A stretch of DNA of 64,000 bases, taken from the NCBI GenBank assembly GCA_964304625.1, contig OZ199838.1, forward strand, positions 16,244,001-16,308,000. The letters are read 5' to 3'. The position numbers and the translations under genes were made by a program. Below are positions 13,387 to 24,879 of this stretch, piece after piece (positions within the stretch are counted from its first letter, which is position 1; every line of letters begins with the position of its first letter). The notes beneath the pieces were generated by a model. It searched no databases, was not told where the DNA came from, and worked only from the letters and a program-made list of their open reading frames with translations. Source of the stretch: Kudoa neothunni (taxonomy: Eukaryota; Cnidaria).

Positions 13387-14097
13387 TATTTATATATTTT
13401 TATTAATCATTAAAGATCTCAATAATTTAGAGATTATTTCTTTTAACGTGGAGAAATTTGGATATGTAATTTATTTATTAAATATTTATATTTTGATATT
13501 CACAAAAATAAATCATATCACGATATCAAATATTAATTATACTATAAAATAAGCTAAAAATGAACATTGATTTTGGTAAATATTTTTAATGTATTATCGT
13601 CTAATCACCCCAATTCTCATTTCCCTAAGGTAATCGAGGTATATTTGAACTTTTATATTATGTTGGAAAAAATAATAAGAAAAAAAATTTGATTAATATC
13701 TCATATCAAAAATAATATTATCTTTAGGATAATTCACCGCAAAAATTTTAAATATTTTATAATACCCCTATGAACAATAAAAAAATAATATATATATCAT
13801 TTTCTTAATCATTTAATTTTATGAGATGATTACAAAAAATATACAGATATTATACAGGTGATATATTTTATGTTAATTAATAGCGTATTATAATATAATT
13901 AAATTACTTTTGTTGAATAAATAATCTAAGTAATAAATATTTAACAAAAAAAATAAGATTATTTAGATCCAGCTGATATCTTTTTAGACATTTTTGATTT
14001 ACAATTTTTTTTTTGGTTAAAAAGCTATTTAAATAAAATAATATTGTAAAGGCTGCTGTAGCTAATATCCATTCCAATTTAGCCAAAATAAGACTAG
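13387..14097. other. gene-free spacer
   Basis: Very AT-rich; nothing recognised. A short minus-strand frame (13904-14086) is Leu/Lys-rich low-complexity sequence. Confidence 0.45.
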
Positions 14098-14215
14098 TAA
14101 TCTATTTAGAGATAATAGTAATTTATATATAAAGATGTTAATTATTATTATCTTGGGGACTCTAATAAAATAAATTACTAACCTTAAATTATCAATTATA
14201 CGAATCCCTCAGGTA
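14098..14215 (+). promoter_or_regulatory. conserved hairpin block upstream of G3
   Basis: TAATCTATTTAGAGATAA leads into ATTTATATATAAAG. Then CTTGGGGACTCTAAT (from 14152) and CGAATCCCTCAGG (to about 14213) flank an AT spacer. The same layout lies before G5, G6 and G7. The two flanks are imperfect inverted repeats. It lies about 510 bases before the G3 start codon. Confidence 0.5.
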
Positions 14216-14725
14216 TTTAAATATATATGATTTGAACATTAATAAAGTACAATTAAAAAAATTTAATATAATGTTTTAAAATTTTACTACAATATAATTT
14301 TTTTTATTTACCAATGTGGAAAATAAATATTTTGAATAATGCGTTAATATTACAAACACAAACTCATAAAATAGGGGATAATTAAATTTAAATTTTATTA
14401 TTTTTACAAAATTAGATAAAATCCGGATTATTAACACCATTTTTCACCGTAAATTATTCCAAAATCAGAATTGTGAAAAAAGAACTAAGAATTAATTAGA
14501 AGCATTATTTTTAATTTTCCAATAAATTATGTTTATTATTATTACATATTAATTAGAACTATACTCTTTAATTTAGGTTGTGTGCATTGATAATAAGAGG
14601 GGAAAGTAATATCAATTATATATCCATAAATCAATTAAAATATTAATTTGAAAAAATTTTAAGTGGTAATCAATAAATTATATAGTTAAATTGAATTCAT
14701 AATATTTTATAAAAACCGTTACTGG

Positions 14726-17666
14726 ATGATGTTGAAATTTTTGTTTTGTTCAATTTTTATTGGGTATTTTCTAAATATTCTAAATGAAGAATTTAAAGAC
14801 CAACGAGTAAGGTATATATAAAACAATTGACGAAATAATTTGTTGAAGAACTTGTTGGTTTATCTCAACCACAGCCAATTTGTTGTTAAATATTATTCGT
14901 GCGATACAGTAAAATCAAAAATTTTTGGTATAGAATGTACTGAAAAGAATAAATATACTTGTTCAGGTATAAGATTTTCCCTATCTGCAAAATATATTAA
15001 TATATAAATAGATTTAAAAAATAAAATTATTAATTCAAGGATTGAAATTGAAGACGAATGTCTCATTGAGTTTTTTAATGAATATCAACTTCCACCAACT
15101 TACATTATTTTTGCTGTACCCGTGGAAACATTAGGCTCAACGTAATTTGATAGAAATTAAAATATATTGATTATTAATTTATTAAGATCAAATGATGCAC
15201 ATGCTATTTGGTCCGAAGACATCGAAGATCGTATGTTATCATATACTGGCAAAAACTATCCAATACATTATTCAAAAATGACATCATCAGAAAAAATATT
15301 CTATAAATATTTAAAATCAAATGGAAAATCATCCCAAGCTGAATCAGTAAAATAGATTTATTTATTCATAATAATTATATTCTAGCTGGATGGATTAAAG
15401 TATAATGAATGGGTATATTATTATATTCATTTCTTCTGACATATAATAACGCACAGTTATTTTATCATTTAAATTAATTACAAATATAATTTTCACCTAT
15501 AAATTAATGTAAGCTAAGATAAAAATATTTTAGACATATGAGGACAGTGGTTATATCTCTATTGATGAAGATGAAATTTCGATTGGATATTTGTCAGAAA
15601 TCGATCCCCAAAATCCAGATATTATTACTTATAGAGCCAAAAAGGAGGATTATCCATTCTTTTCAAAATATATAACAGATCTTGGGTATAACGATATAGT
15701 AGCAATTCTGATATATTATTTAATAAATGTAATCAAACGGAATATTGGTTCGCAATATGTGACCTATTTTTGTTAGGAAGGAGAATATAATATTACCCCG
15801 AGTAATGTCGTCGTTATCGAATTTCCTTGCTCAGTAACAAATGCAACGCTCAGTATTGCTGACGTAAAATATATTAATCAGCAATTCCAAAGTTTAATCA
15901 CTAAAGAATTATTTTTTGGAACATTAAATATTATTGCAAAATATAATTTTCCTCGTTGTGTAAAAATTATTACTGATGCATTGTTTACCCCAAATGAAGA
16001 CCATCCATGGAACGAAAAAACAAAAAAATTAATTCAGACTGGATTTCCTAAAAAAGTCGGCACAAAAACCTTCAATGTATTTAATTAATTATGCAATTAC
16101 CTGAAGAAAATCGAATAAATAATTTATATGTTCTTTAATTTTAGCTATATAATTTCAAGGCGAAATCAACAACTAAAGATGGCTTTCATTCATTGCAATC
16201 CATACGAATAATAACTAATATTTCTAAAAAATATCAAACGAGAGACGAACATATATTGTCTTTCCAACCTGATGAAACCAATAATCATTTTTTTGAGGTG
16301 GTTGAACGGATGTATTATTACGCTCTAATTTACATTATTTCTACTGAAATATCAATGGATGGGTATGGATACGCCTATAAGATTCACGTTTATAATATTT
16401 TCTTAATAACATGTTATATCATTTTATTAAAGGAAAATAATATTGAATGGGATTCTGAATTTGTTAGTTATATCACTATGATGAGATTTTTTGAAGGTAC
16501 AAATATTTTTCTATTTTATAAATTATGATAAAAATTTATAAGACGCCGAAGAACTCTTGAAACCAACCAAAAATGATGAAGAACAAACACATATCGTCGA
16601 TATAGATCAAAATAGTGAGACAGCAGATAATATTAATGATTCCAATGAATCTACTCAAGAAGTTGATGAATCCAGTGAATCTACTCAAGAAGTTAGCGAA
16701 TCCAATGAGTCTACTCAAGAAGTTGATGAATCCGGTGAATCTACTCAAGAAGTTAGCGAATCCAATGAGTCTACTCAAGAAGTTGATGAATCCAGTGAAT
16801 CTACTCAAGAAGTTAGCGAATCCAATGAGTCTACTCAAGAAGTTGATGAATCCAGTGAATCTACTCAAGAAGTTGATGAATCCAGTGAATCTACTCAAGA
16901 AGTTAGCGAATCCAATGAGTCTACTCAAGAAGTTGATGAATCCAGTGAATCTACTCAAGAAGTTAGCGAATCCAATGAGTCTACTCAAGAAGTTGATGAA
17001 TCCAGTGAATCTACTCAAGAAGTTAGCGAATCCAATGAGTCTACTCAAGAAGTTGATGAATCCAGTGAATCTACTCAAGAAGTTAGCGAATCCAATGAGT
17101 CTACTCAAGAAGTTGATGAATCCAGTGAATCTACTCAAGAAGTTAGCGAATCCAATGAGTCTACTCAAGAAGTTGATGAATCCGGTGAATCTACTCAAGA
17201 AGTTAGCGAATCCAATGAGTCTACTCAAGAAGTTGATGAATCCAGTGAATCTACTCAAGAAGTTAGCGAATCCAATGAGTCTACTCAAGAAGTTGATGAA
17301 TCCAGTGAATCTACTCAAGAAGTTGATAAATCCAGTGAGGTTCCCCAAAAATCAAACGATTCCATCGAGCCTAATCATAACGATGATGATTTGAAGGATG
17401 CTCTTCCAGTGGATGGAGGTGAAAGTAACCCCCCTCAAAACAATGAGGAAACCGAGAGTGAAATACAACCGGATGAGAGCAATGAAGAAACATCGGATGA
17501 TAGTAGCTCCGTAGCCACAACCATAAGCGCTAGAGAAAAATCGAATATAAATTCTACAATAGTGACGCTAATTGTTGTTCCCATCTTGGTATTAATAGTT
17601 TTGGTTTCAATTGGAATATATATCAAAATGAAAAAGAAGAAATCGAATAATACTGACATAGTCTGA
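14726..17666 (+). CDS. G3: family member with a long ESTQEV repeat stalk
   Basis: Ten exons: 14726-14806, 14849-14966, 15012-15141, 15187-15346, 15386-15412 (27-nt microexon, LDGLKYNEW), 15534-15728, 15777-16076, 16145-16387, 16433-16496, 16543-17666. All are GT-AG and the frame gives 813 residues. The signal peptide begins MMLKFLFCSIF (the next Met, 14729, is equally possible). Six family cysteines sit in exons 2 (three), 3 (DEC) and 7 (FPC, PRC). The last exon is unusual: 23 decapeptide units alternating STQEVDESSE and STQEVSESNE, then an acidic spacer, one hydrophobic helix and a KMKKKKS basic tail. The stalk is almost purely Ser, Thr, Glu, Asp, Val and Gln, likely extended and possibly glycosylated or phosphorylated (inference). 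It is the largest protein of the array. Confidence 0.8.
16650..17339 (+). repeat. 23 x 30-bp coding tandem repeat in G3
   Basis: In-frame units of 30 bp encode STQEV followed by DESSE or SESNE, organised mostly as a 60-bp dimer. Alternation slips once at units 7-8 and again at the last two units. Two units carry Gly for Ser (DESGE). Near-identity of the units indicates recent expansion. The array also keeps other frames on both strands open, which is a by-product. Confidence 0.95.
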
Positions 17667-18477
17667 ATTAATAGTGCCACAGGGTACCATTGGACAACTA
17701 TTTGATAATTAATTGATTATATTACATTATATTAGTATTATTATTATGTTGCTAGTGTGGAAATTCCAGTTTTACAAATGATATTTGGTTGGTTTTATAA
17801 AATTGTTGATTCAATTACATTTAGATATATACTGCATACTATAGTATCTAAAAATTATTTAATAACTACAAAACATTACATAACACACATGCATCTGAAG
17901 AATTTAAAAAACTTATCATTGATGTAGCAAGAGGAGTAATTATACGAATATAAACATTGATAAATTAATTATTAAAATATTAATAAAACTAATCAATATT
18001 TTATGTTCTAAATAAATATAAATTATGGTTAGGATATGAAATTATTAAATGAAATAGTAGCAATAAAAAAATAAACGATTCCACACAAACCAAAATACGA
18101 CAATTGTTATTGCGCCGTTTTTAGAGGATTAATAAGAATGTACGAAAAACAATAGCGATACCCAAAGATGCGGGATTTTCATAAGTATAAATATATTTAT
18201 GATGAATTTTTAATTAGATTAACGATTATACAATATGTTAATTTTAAAAATTGATGATTAGAATTTTATTTATTTTGAATTCTTCAGTTTCTTATTATAA
18301 TTCTGAAATATCAAAAACCTCGATTAATTAATAAAATTTATGGATAGATAGAATTTTTGTTTACGCATCCACAGCCAAACTAACATAAGAGATTTGTTGG
18401 ATAAAAAATCTTAATTAACTATTGGGATTCATCAATAATAGTTCTTCGTGCAATGCTAAGAGACGTCAACATCTGCA
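17667..18477. other. gene-free 3' flank of G3
   Basis: AT-rich, no recognised gene, RNA or repeat. Confidence 0.45.
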
Positions 18478-20353
18478 AAAGAAAAAGAAATTTTTGAATA
18501 TGGAAACCAATAGATTTTTTTTAACACTGATTATACTCGAATAGTTAAATCGACCAAAATATCCTCACACCTAATGCATCGAGTGTTTATTATTTATTAT
18601 TTAGACGACTAAAAATTTTCAGAATACTTTCTTAAAGTTATATTCCATTATTTCGATTTCTTAGGAACAATATGAATCGGATGTTTAGTTACATTTTGAT
18701 CCTTTAATCATTAGCAAATAATGACTAGTAGAAATATAATATATATTATACTGTTTAATTAAAACATCCGAAATTGATTAAATACCTAAGAACATGCATT
18801 CTAAACATAAAACATCTATCACGCTTTATATTATCGTTCAGCGAACTTTTAAAAGTATTATATTAACTTGCCCAATGAATCATCTTTTTCCCAAAATTTA
18901 CGTTGAATCTTGAAATATTTTGTTATTAACCCTCTAATGATTTTGGGATAAATTTTACCCTAAAACGATTTTATTAATGGTATATCTTTTTATAAAATAA
19001 AAAAATACCTAATAGATTACAGTTATTCTTCTAATATAATTTTGGCTTTAATTTGACGAAGTGATTTGTTTCGAGAAAATATTGTATAAATTTTAATTTT
19101 ATCTTGTAATGGTCTTTGGGGTAAAATATCCATCATGTTTTTTTTGATTAAAAATATTTCAAAAAATGTAAAAAATTTCGATTATAAATATAATAAAATT
19201 CCCATGAGGAGTTTTTGTAGAAAGTAAGGAAATGTTAGAGAAATTAAATAAATCGCATGCGTGAATTATATTAGAATGTGTGATTCTTATGATTTTTATC
19301 GATGAATTATGTTTATCAGGGAATGAACATTATTTTTTTGAAGAAAATATCTTCTTAGCGATGTTTCTTTCTGAAAATTTGTTGGAAAAAATTGACAATA
19401 GAGGCATTACGTGAAAAACTAAAGGGATACCACCATGCCTGCAATCACCACCAAATAGAACCCATTGTGGTAGAACTTTTGTTTTCCGTGAAAAGTATAT
19501 GTTGATATCTCATGTTACCAGTAAATAAATATGTGTGATTTTTTTAAAAGAAATCGTTTAACATTTATACAAAACATTGTTGACAACAAAATCCACAAAC
19601 AAAACATTAAAGAAAAGTTTCATTATTACTTATGTTTTCCAACTGGAACCTCTACTTAATGTAAAGCGAGCAGAATGTGAAAAAGGCGAGAGGAAAAATG
19701 ATAAAAAATCATCTAAATGGTGCACAAATTGTTATAAATTCGATTATCCATTTCAAGCATTAAAAAACTGTTTTAACATCTCACATCTTGCAACAATTCT
19801 TCTTATATTTTTTTAATATTTCAACTGGCGCAACACGTTTAATTCCGCTGTATTAACGCGATCACCTTTTTAATGAAACATCGATGTGTACCGACATAAA
19901 ACGGATCGTAAACGAGTCCGATTATCGCGTGGATTACGTCAAAATTTAATAAACATTTTCCAATGTTTCATCCATAGGAATTGAAAATTATTCGGAAATA
20001 TTGATTATTAGGGTTTTTAAAACGTTATAATTCAAAAAAAATGTGGGGTAAAATTTACCCCAAATTCCATTTATTATTTATTATTCATACACGTTCGTTG
20101 ATTTTGGGATCATTAGAGGGTTAAGTATCGAAAAATAAAAACCTGAGGTCCAAAAGACTCCAACTAGGTTGGAGTGTCATTTTTTATTCCAATGTGAAAT
20201 TTTGTTAATTTTTGTTCAAAGTTTAATAAATTGTAAATATCGTAATATAATACAAATAAAATGGATTTCAAGTGTTTTTTGAAGAATAAACAACATATTA
20301 TAATCAGTTAAAAACTTCTTTGAGGTCCAAAAGACCCCAAGTTCGTTAGAGGG
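18478..20353. mobile_element. piggyBac-like repeat, copy 2, split by a later insertion
   Basis: 18478-18925 matches 4311-4800 of copy 1, and 20125-20353 matches its right end, including GGTCCAAAAGACCCC and CGTTAGAGGG at the terminus next to TTAA (20354-20357). Between them sits the element at 18930-20120. Copy 1 shows the undisturbed sequence at this point (TTATTACCTATCG against TTATTAA and TTAAGTATCG here), acting as a paralogous empty site. The left part of the repeat is missing in this copy. Confidence 0.6.
18930..20120 (+). mobile_element. piggyBac element remnant with TTAA target duplication
   Basis: Flanked by TTAA at 18926-18929 and 20121-20124. Both ends begin CCCTCTAATGAT read inward, followed by subterminal GTAAATTTTACCC palindromes. 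At 19577-19816 a plus-strand frame (79 codons) resembles the cysteine-rich C-terminal domain of piggyBac transposases: RAECEKGERKNDKKSSKWC, TNC and NCFNISH place Cys/His in the expected order. No catalytic DDD domain is left. It is an internally deleted derivative inserted into an older repeat. Confidence 0.75.
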
Positions 20354-20380
20354 TTAACAAAAAAAGCCACCATCAATATT

Positions 20381-22633
20381 ACAAATTTGGGAACAATACC
20401 AGAATCGGTGGTACCTTTGTACGCACGCGTCAAAAAATGTCGCGAATTAAACAAAATTCTGTTTTAGGAGCGCGCAGTCGACCACCGGGCACAATTATAC
20501 ACCCAATTCGTGTACCGCGTGATTTATTTTTTTAAGCTCGCGCATTTATCATCGAACTCATTGCCTTAATACCTACTGAGGTTGCTAATCACACGCCGCG
20601 CCCGCTAACGCCAATCTAATTACAGACCGCCTGGGCACACTATTAATTTATATATGTCATTTTGTGTAACTTTTTTGGATATGCAGCAAATTACTATTTT
20701 GATATAATAACGAATCATGAAGTATAACGTAAAAAAAATAATCGAAAATTAACGCTTTCAAAAATATTTTCCTAATACATTATATATGTGGATTAAAACC
20801 ATATGAATTTTCGTCAATTATAACAAACGTATTTCAAAAGTAATTATTTAAATTATCATATATAGAATATAGTTCATTAATTAAGTTTAAAAGTCAAGTC
20901 GTCCCAATTGTCTTAACATTTCCAAAAAGGGATCTTCCTTGTTTTTCAGATATTTTCGTTTGAAAATATATTTATAGAAATAACTAAGTCAAAATTTAAT
21001 AATTGATCAATTATCTATATAAAAACCTTGAGTACAAGTATTTTCTCGTTCCATTAGACGGTAACGAAAGTTTCAACTGACGCCAAATTGATTCAATAGT
21101 GTTAGTGTGTGTGCCGTCTTTCGCAACATAGCACTCACTATGGTTTACCACGCGATGTTGATAACCTAGTGAGGACGACTTTTTATATACTTTCGCTGCA
21201 TCGGTATGTATAGTGGTACCTAAATACAGTTATATTGTTTTTATTTAAGATAAAAACCGGGTAAAATGTATTTCTTGATCAATGGTATTAGAGTTTGGTG
21301 GTTTCTTTTATTGACTGGGACGGCAATAATACTGTGAGATCCTCGCTCTATACCACCAAATACCCATTGTCCTTCGATAGTTCGGTCGCGATTATACTTG
21401 CGTTTCCCGAATTTCGATTCGTCTATTTCGACGATTTTACCAGGACCTAACGAAATATTAATTATAAATAGAAAATATAATTACCTCCAATCTTTGGGAA
21501 TCCATTTGGAGAATTTCTCCACACAGGAACCTAAATTTTTTTTTCCAGTCCACAATCCACAAATGAGTTAAAGGAGGAAATCCTTAAATCGGATATTATG
21601 AATTTATTCCTACATTCATGGATCCAATAATAAATAAGTAATAAGATCGTCTAAAACTATTATATATAATGTTGAGTAAATCAAAATACTTTAATTTTTA
21701 ACTTTGAAAATTCGAAAATAGAATTCTTACGAAGAGAAATAAATTTCCGACATTTTTTATTGTTACATCTCCAAGCAACTTTATCTATAATCATTTTTGT
21801 TTCTTTCACCAGTTTCACATTTGGTACATACGCCGGCTCTATCTTTTAACAAATTATAAAGTTTGTCGTTGTTCGAGCACAACTTGTATATTTTGTTAGT
21901 GTTGAAACTTTTACTTAAATATATTATTCCGCGATATAATATATAATAAATTGGTTCTAGTAATTCCATAATTTATATAGCATTGTTCTTAAGGATTGAG
22001 CATTTAATTGGTTAAATGCTTTTAATCAATTATTAACTTTATTATTAATATGAAGTAGCTTTAAATTTGAAATATAAATCATGTTATTTCTGCCGTGGCT
22101 TTATGAACTCATATATTAATAATCACATCAAATATAATTTTCGTAAAATTATTAATCGGGGTCCAAATAGCATAAATAAGACGTTATATATGTACATATA
22201 TATATTAATTAACTACCTATGATTTCATTACATAAATTCTAATAATGTACACTAATAAATCTAAGTACTATTGTAGTAAATCTCATATTATTCTTGTTTT
22301 TATTATAATAATTCTAAGTTGCAATCGCATTATAATTTATTGGTTTCGTATTTAAACAACATTTAAGTATTGCTGATTTACAATAACCATGTTTAGTTCT
22401 TAAAATTAATGATTTACGATTGGTGATTAGAGTCTTTGAGGATTTTGCCATCAGTATTGTTGACATGTAACCCTAAAAAAATTCCTCAAACTAAAATAGC
22501 CGTGAAAATATTGTTTGAAACATAAACGAATGCGCCAGCTACAGAATATCAGGCGATTTCTCGCTTTAGAGCGAACCTGATGGGCGCATGCGCACATGAG
22601 TACCACCGATTCTGATATGGAGGGAAAATTTGC
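20381..22633 (-). mobile_element. Merlin (IS1595-like) DNA transposon
   Basis: Terminal inverted repeats of about 40 bp share CAGAATCGGTGGTAC followed by ACGCACGCG on the left (about 20395-20430) and ATGCGCATGCG on the right (about 22583-22620). The element encloses one minus-strand transposase (21014-21969). Its ends are more GC-rich than the neighbourhood. No matching target duplication was visible at the ends as I placed them. The left end starts 27 bases after the terminus of the piggyBac-like repeat. Confidence 0.7.
21014..21969 (-). CDS. Merlin transposase with introns, probably damaged
   Basis: On the minus strand the N-terminus (from 21969) holds LLKDRAGVCTKCETG, then after a frame change VAWRC, KKCRKF and SLRKNSIFE, the Cys4 finger region of the family. 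The core is well kept: GPGKIVEIDESKFGKRKY, EGQWVFGGIERG, TIHTDAAKVY, NHSECYVAKDGTHTNTIES and WRQLKLSLPS. EID, HTD and TIES supply the DDE triad. Two GT-AG introns interrupt it: one just before GPGK (about 21447-21493) and one between ILPG and TTIHTDA (about 21222-21262). The core is open once these are removed, while the N-terminal third changes frame. The protein would cut and paste the element. Confidence 0.7.
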
Positions 22634-24879
22634 GATTTAGGAATAATTCAATCACTCAAAATAGTTGTGAAAAAATTCTCCATTTCCATAGTTAATTGTA
22701 TTATAAAATATTATTCAAAAGCTACATTATACTCGATTAAAAAATAAAAAATTATTTTTAAATGTTTCTATAGAAACAATACTTTTTTAATTTTGTAAGA
22801 AATGTTTAAAAAGTCAGTAACATGTCAAAATTATTAATATAAAATAAATTAGACAAATTTGATGATATTAATTCTGAAATTAATGGAATAGTTAACAAAA
22901 AGGAAAATTCGTCCCAAAATTTTGAAAGCAACCTATGTGGGAAATCTAATAATAAATAACCTAAAATATTGGATTCTATGGAAACATTCCTGCAAAGGCA
23001 AGTAAAGAAATTAAACAAACTTTAAAGGAGGACAAATTTACGAAGTAAACAGATGGTTTATCCGGCTTACTGGTTTTCATGGACAGGTAGATCACAATAA
23101 AAACCCAGTCTAAATTACTGTAAGGAAATTTTTTTAATATTTATAAGTATTTTTATTATTTAAATTCTATATATTAAGAACAGATTAAATCATACAATAA
23201 ATTTTATAGTGTGTCGCCATTGGGTATTAAAGTGCACCTCTGATTTACATAGGTTAGGTATTTTAAGGTTAACTCCTTTTAAAGTGAAGTTGAAATTATT
23301 AATATTTTTTTTCTGCTCACTCAATTGAGTTCATTTTTTATACTTCAACGTCTATTCCAGAAATAAATATTATGTATCAAATAGAATTCGCGCTTTGTTT
23401 TTTCCTCCGTACCATGCTGCCATCTTTTTTTTTCATAGTAAATATATTTAATATTATAAAATTTGAAATAAAATAGAAACGATATTTCTTTTATTTAATG
23501 TATGTGATGAAACTATAAATTTTTTATATTAAAATTGTCGTTCAAATTCCATGTGAACAATGTAGAAAGATTATTTGTTAAAATATCACTAGTCCAAATA
23601 AATAATAAATTTATATTTAAAATAATTAGATATTGTAATTGTGAGTTATTTGGGAAACAAAAGGATAATGACGTTGTTTGAGAATCATTAATTTAACTAT
23701 TGGGTGGGTCATAGATAATTTATTATCATGGTGGTAATAACGACGTATAACGTTTTTTAGTGATTGTGAACATCCTTATAATTTATATATCATTCCAATA
23801 CAATAACTTAAGAAAATAACTTATACAATTAACGTAATCTTAAATTATTATTAAAAAATATAAATTTAATATATAAGTTAAAAATTAGAAAAAAAATTAT
23901 TCAATGATAAAAATAATTTCATTACGAGATATAATAATAACAACTAAAATAAATTAACTTATTAGTTCTTATAATTAAAGGAGTCAACAAAAATGAACGT
24001 TCTTTTTCATATGCATATTTTATTTCAATTATTTTTACACCATTAATACACGGTATCAATAAGTTATGTTAATTCGATTACAAAATTTGAAAATTTAATT
24101 AAAAATAATAATAAAATACAATCAAATGAATAAATATAATATTCTAACAATCAAACCTTAATATGATGTCCTCCTAGGTTATCTGATCGTAAAATCACGT
24201 CATGGCTCTTTTAAGTGTAATTAAGAAAACCATTAGGTTGGTCCTTACTAATAGTACCAAATCAAAGAATTGAGGTTTGTTAGTAATAATAGAATATTTC
24301 GCATTCATTTTATCATTTTATTGCAACGATATTAACATTTACCAATATAAAAAAATCAAATAAATATTAAAATTATTTTAATAAATTGATTATATATATA
24401 TATAATTCAATATTAAAGCATCTATTAGGTAATCTCATTATGAACCACACCATAATTAATTATTATATTTCATCCATAATTAATCTTATATATAAAAATC
24501 TTTTATTAAAATTGAAAATAATTTTATTTCAGTAATTATATGATTAATATTATACAATATTAGATGATTTTTTATGTGAATGAAATGCGAAAGTTGTAAA
24601 TATTTATTAAATTATGCACAGGTAAAATATAATTAATATTAGTGTCTAATAAATTATATTTTAATTATTTTTGAATGCTTAAATAATGTTTGTTCGTTAT
24701 TTTTCGTTGATTATATCAAAGGAAAGATTGGCTAATCGTCCCCCCAAATTGAATATTCACCTAGAAAGAAAATCATAGTACGTATTATTTGTTAAAATTT
24801 ACTACGTATTCACAAAAAACATATAATTTTATATTCATATAGAAACGAAATAATGATTCATCAATATTATTCAAGAAAG
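22634..24879. other. gene-free spacer before G4
   Basis: No recognised gene. A plus-strand stretch around 22845-23010 reads as charged, coil-like sequence but is short and stop-interrupted. The conserved hairpin block found before G3, G5, G6 and G7 is not evident here. Confidence 0.45.

Noticed and set aside
16536-17348. Long open frame on the minus strand (270 codons, FINFLSR repeats) and another plus frame at 16615-17394
   Set aside because: Both are shadows of the 30-bp G3 repeat, which keeps several frames open. The reading with ESTQEV units joins family exons in phase and continues into the stalk, helix and tail.
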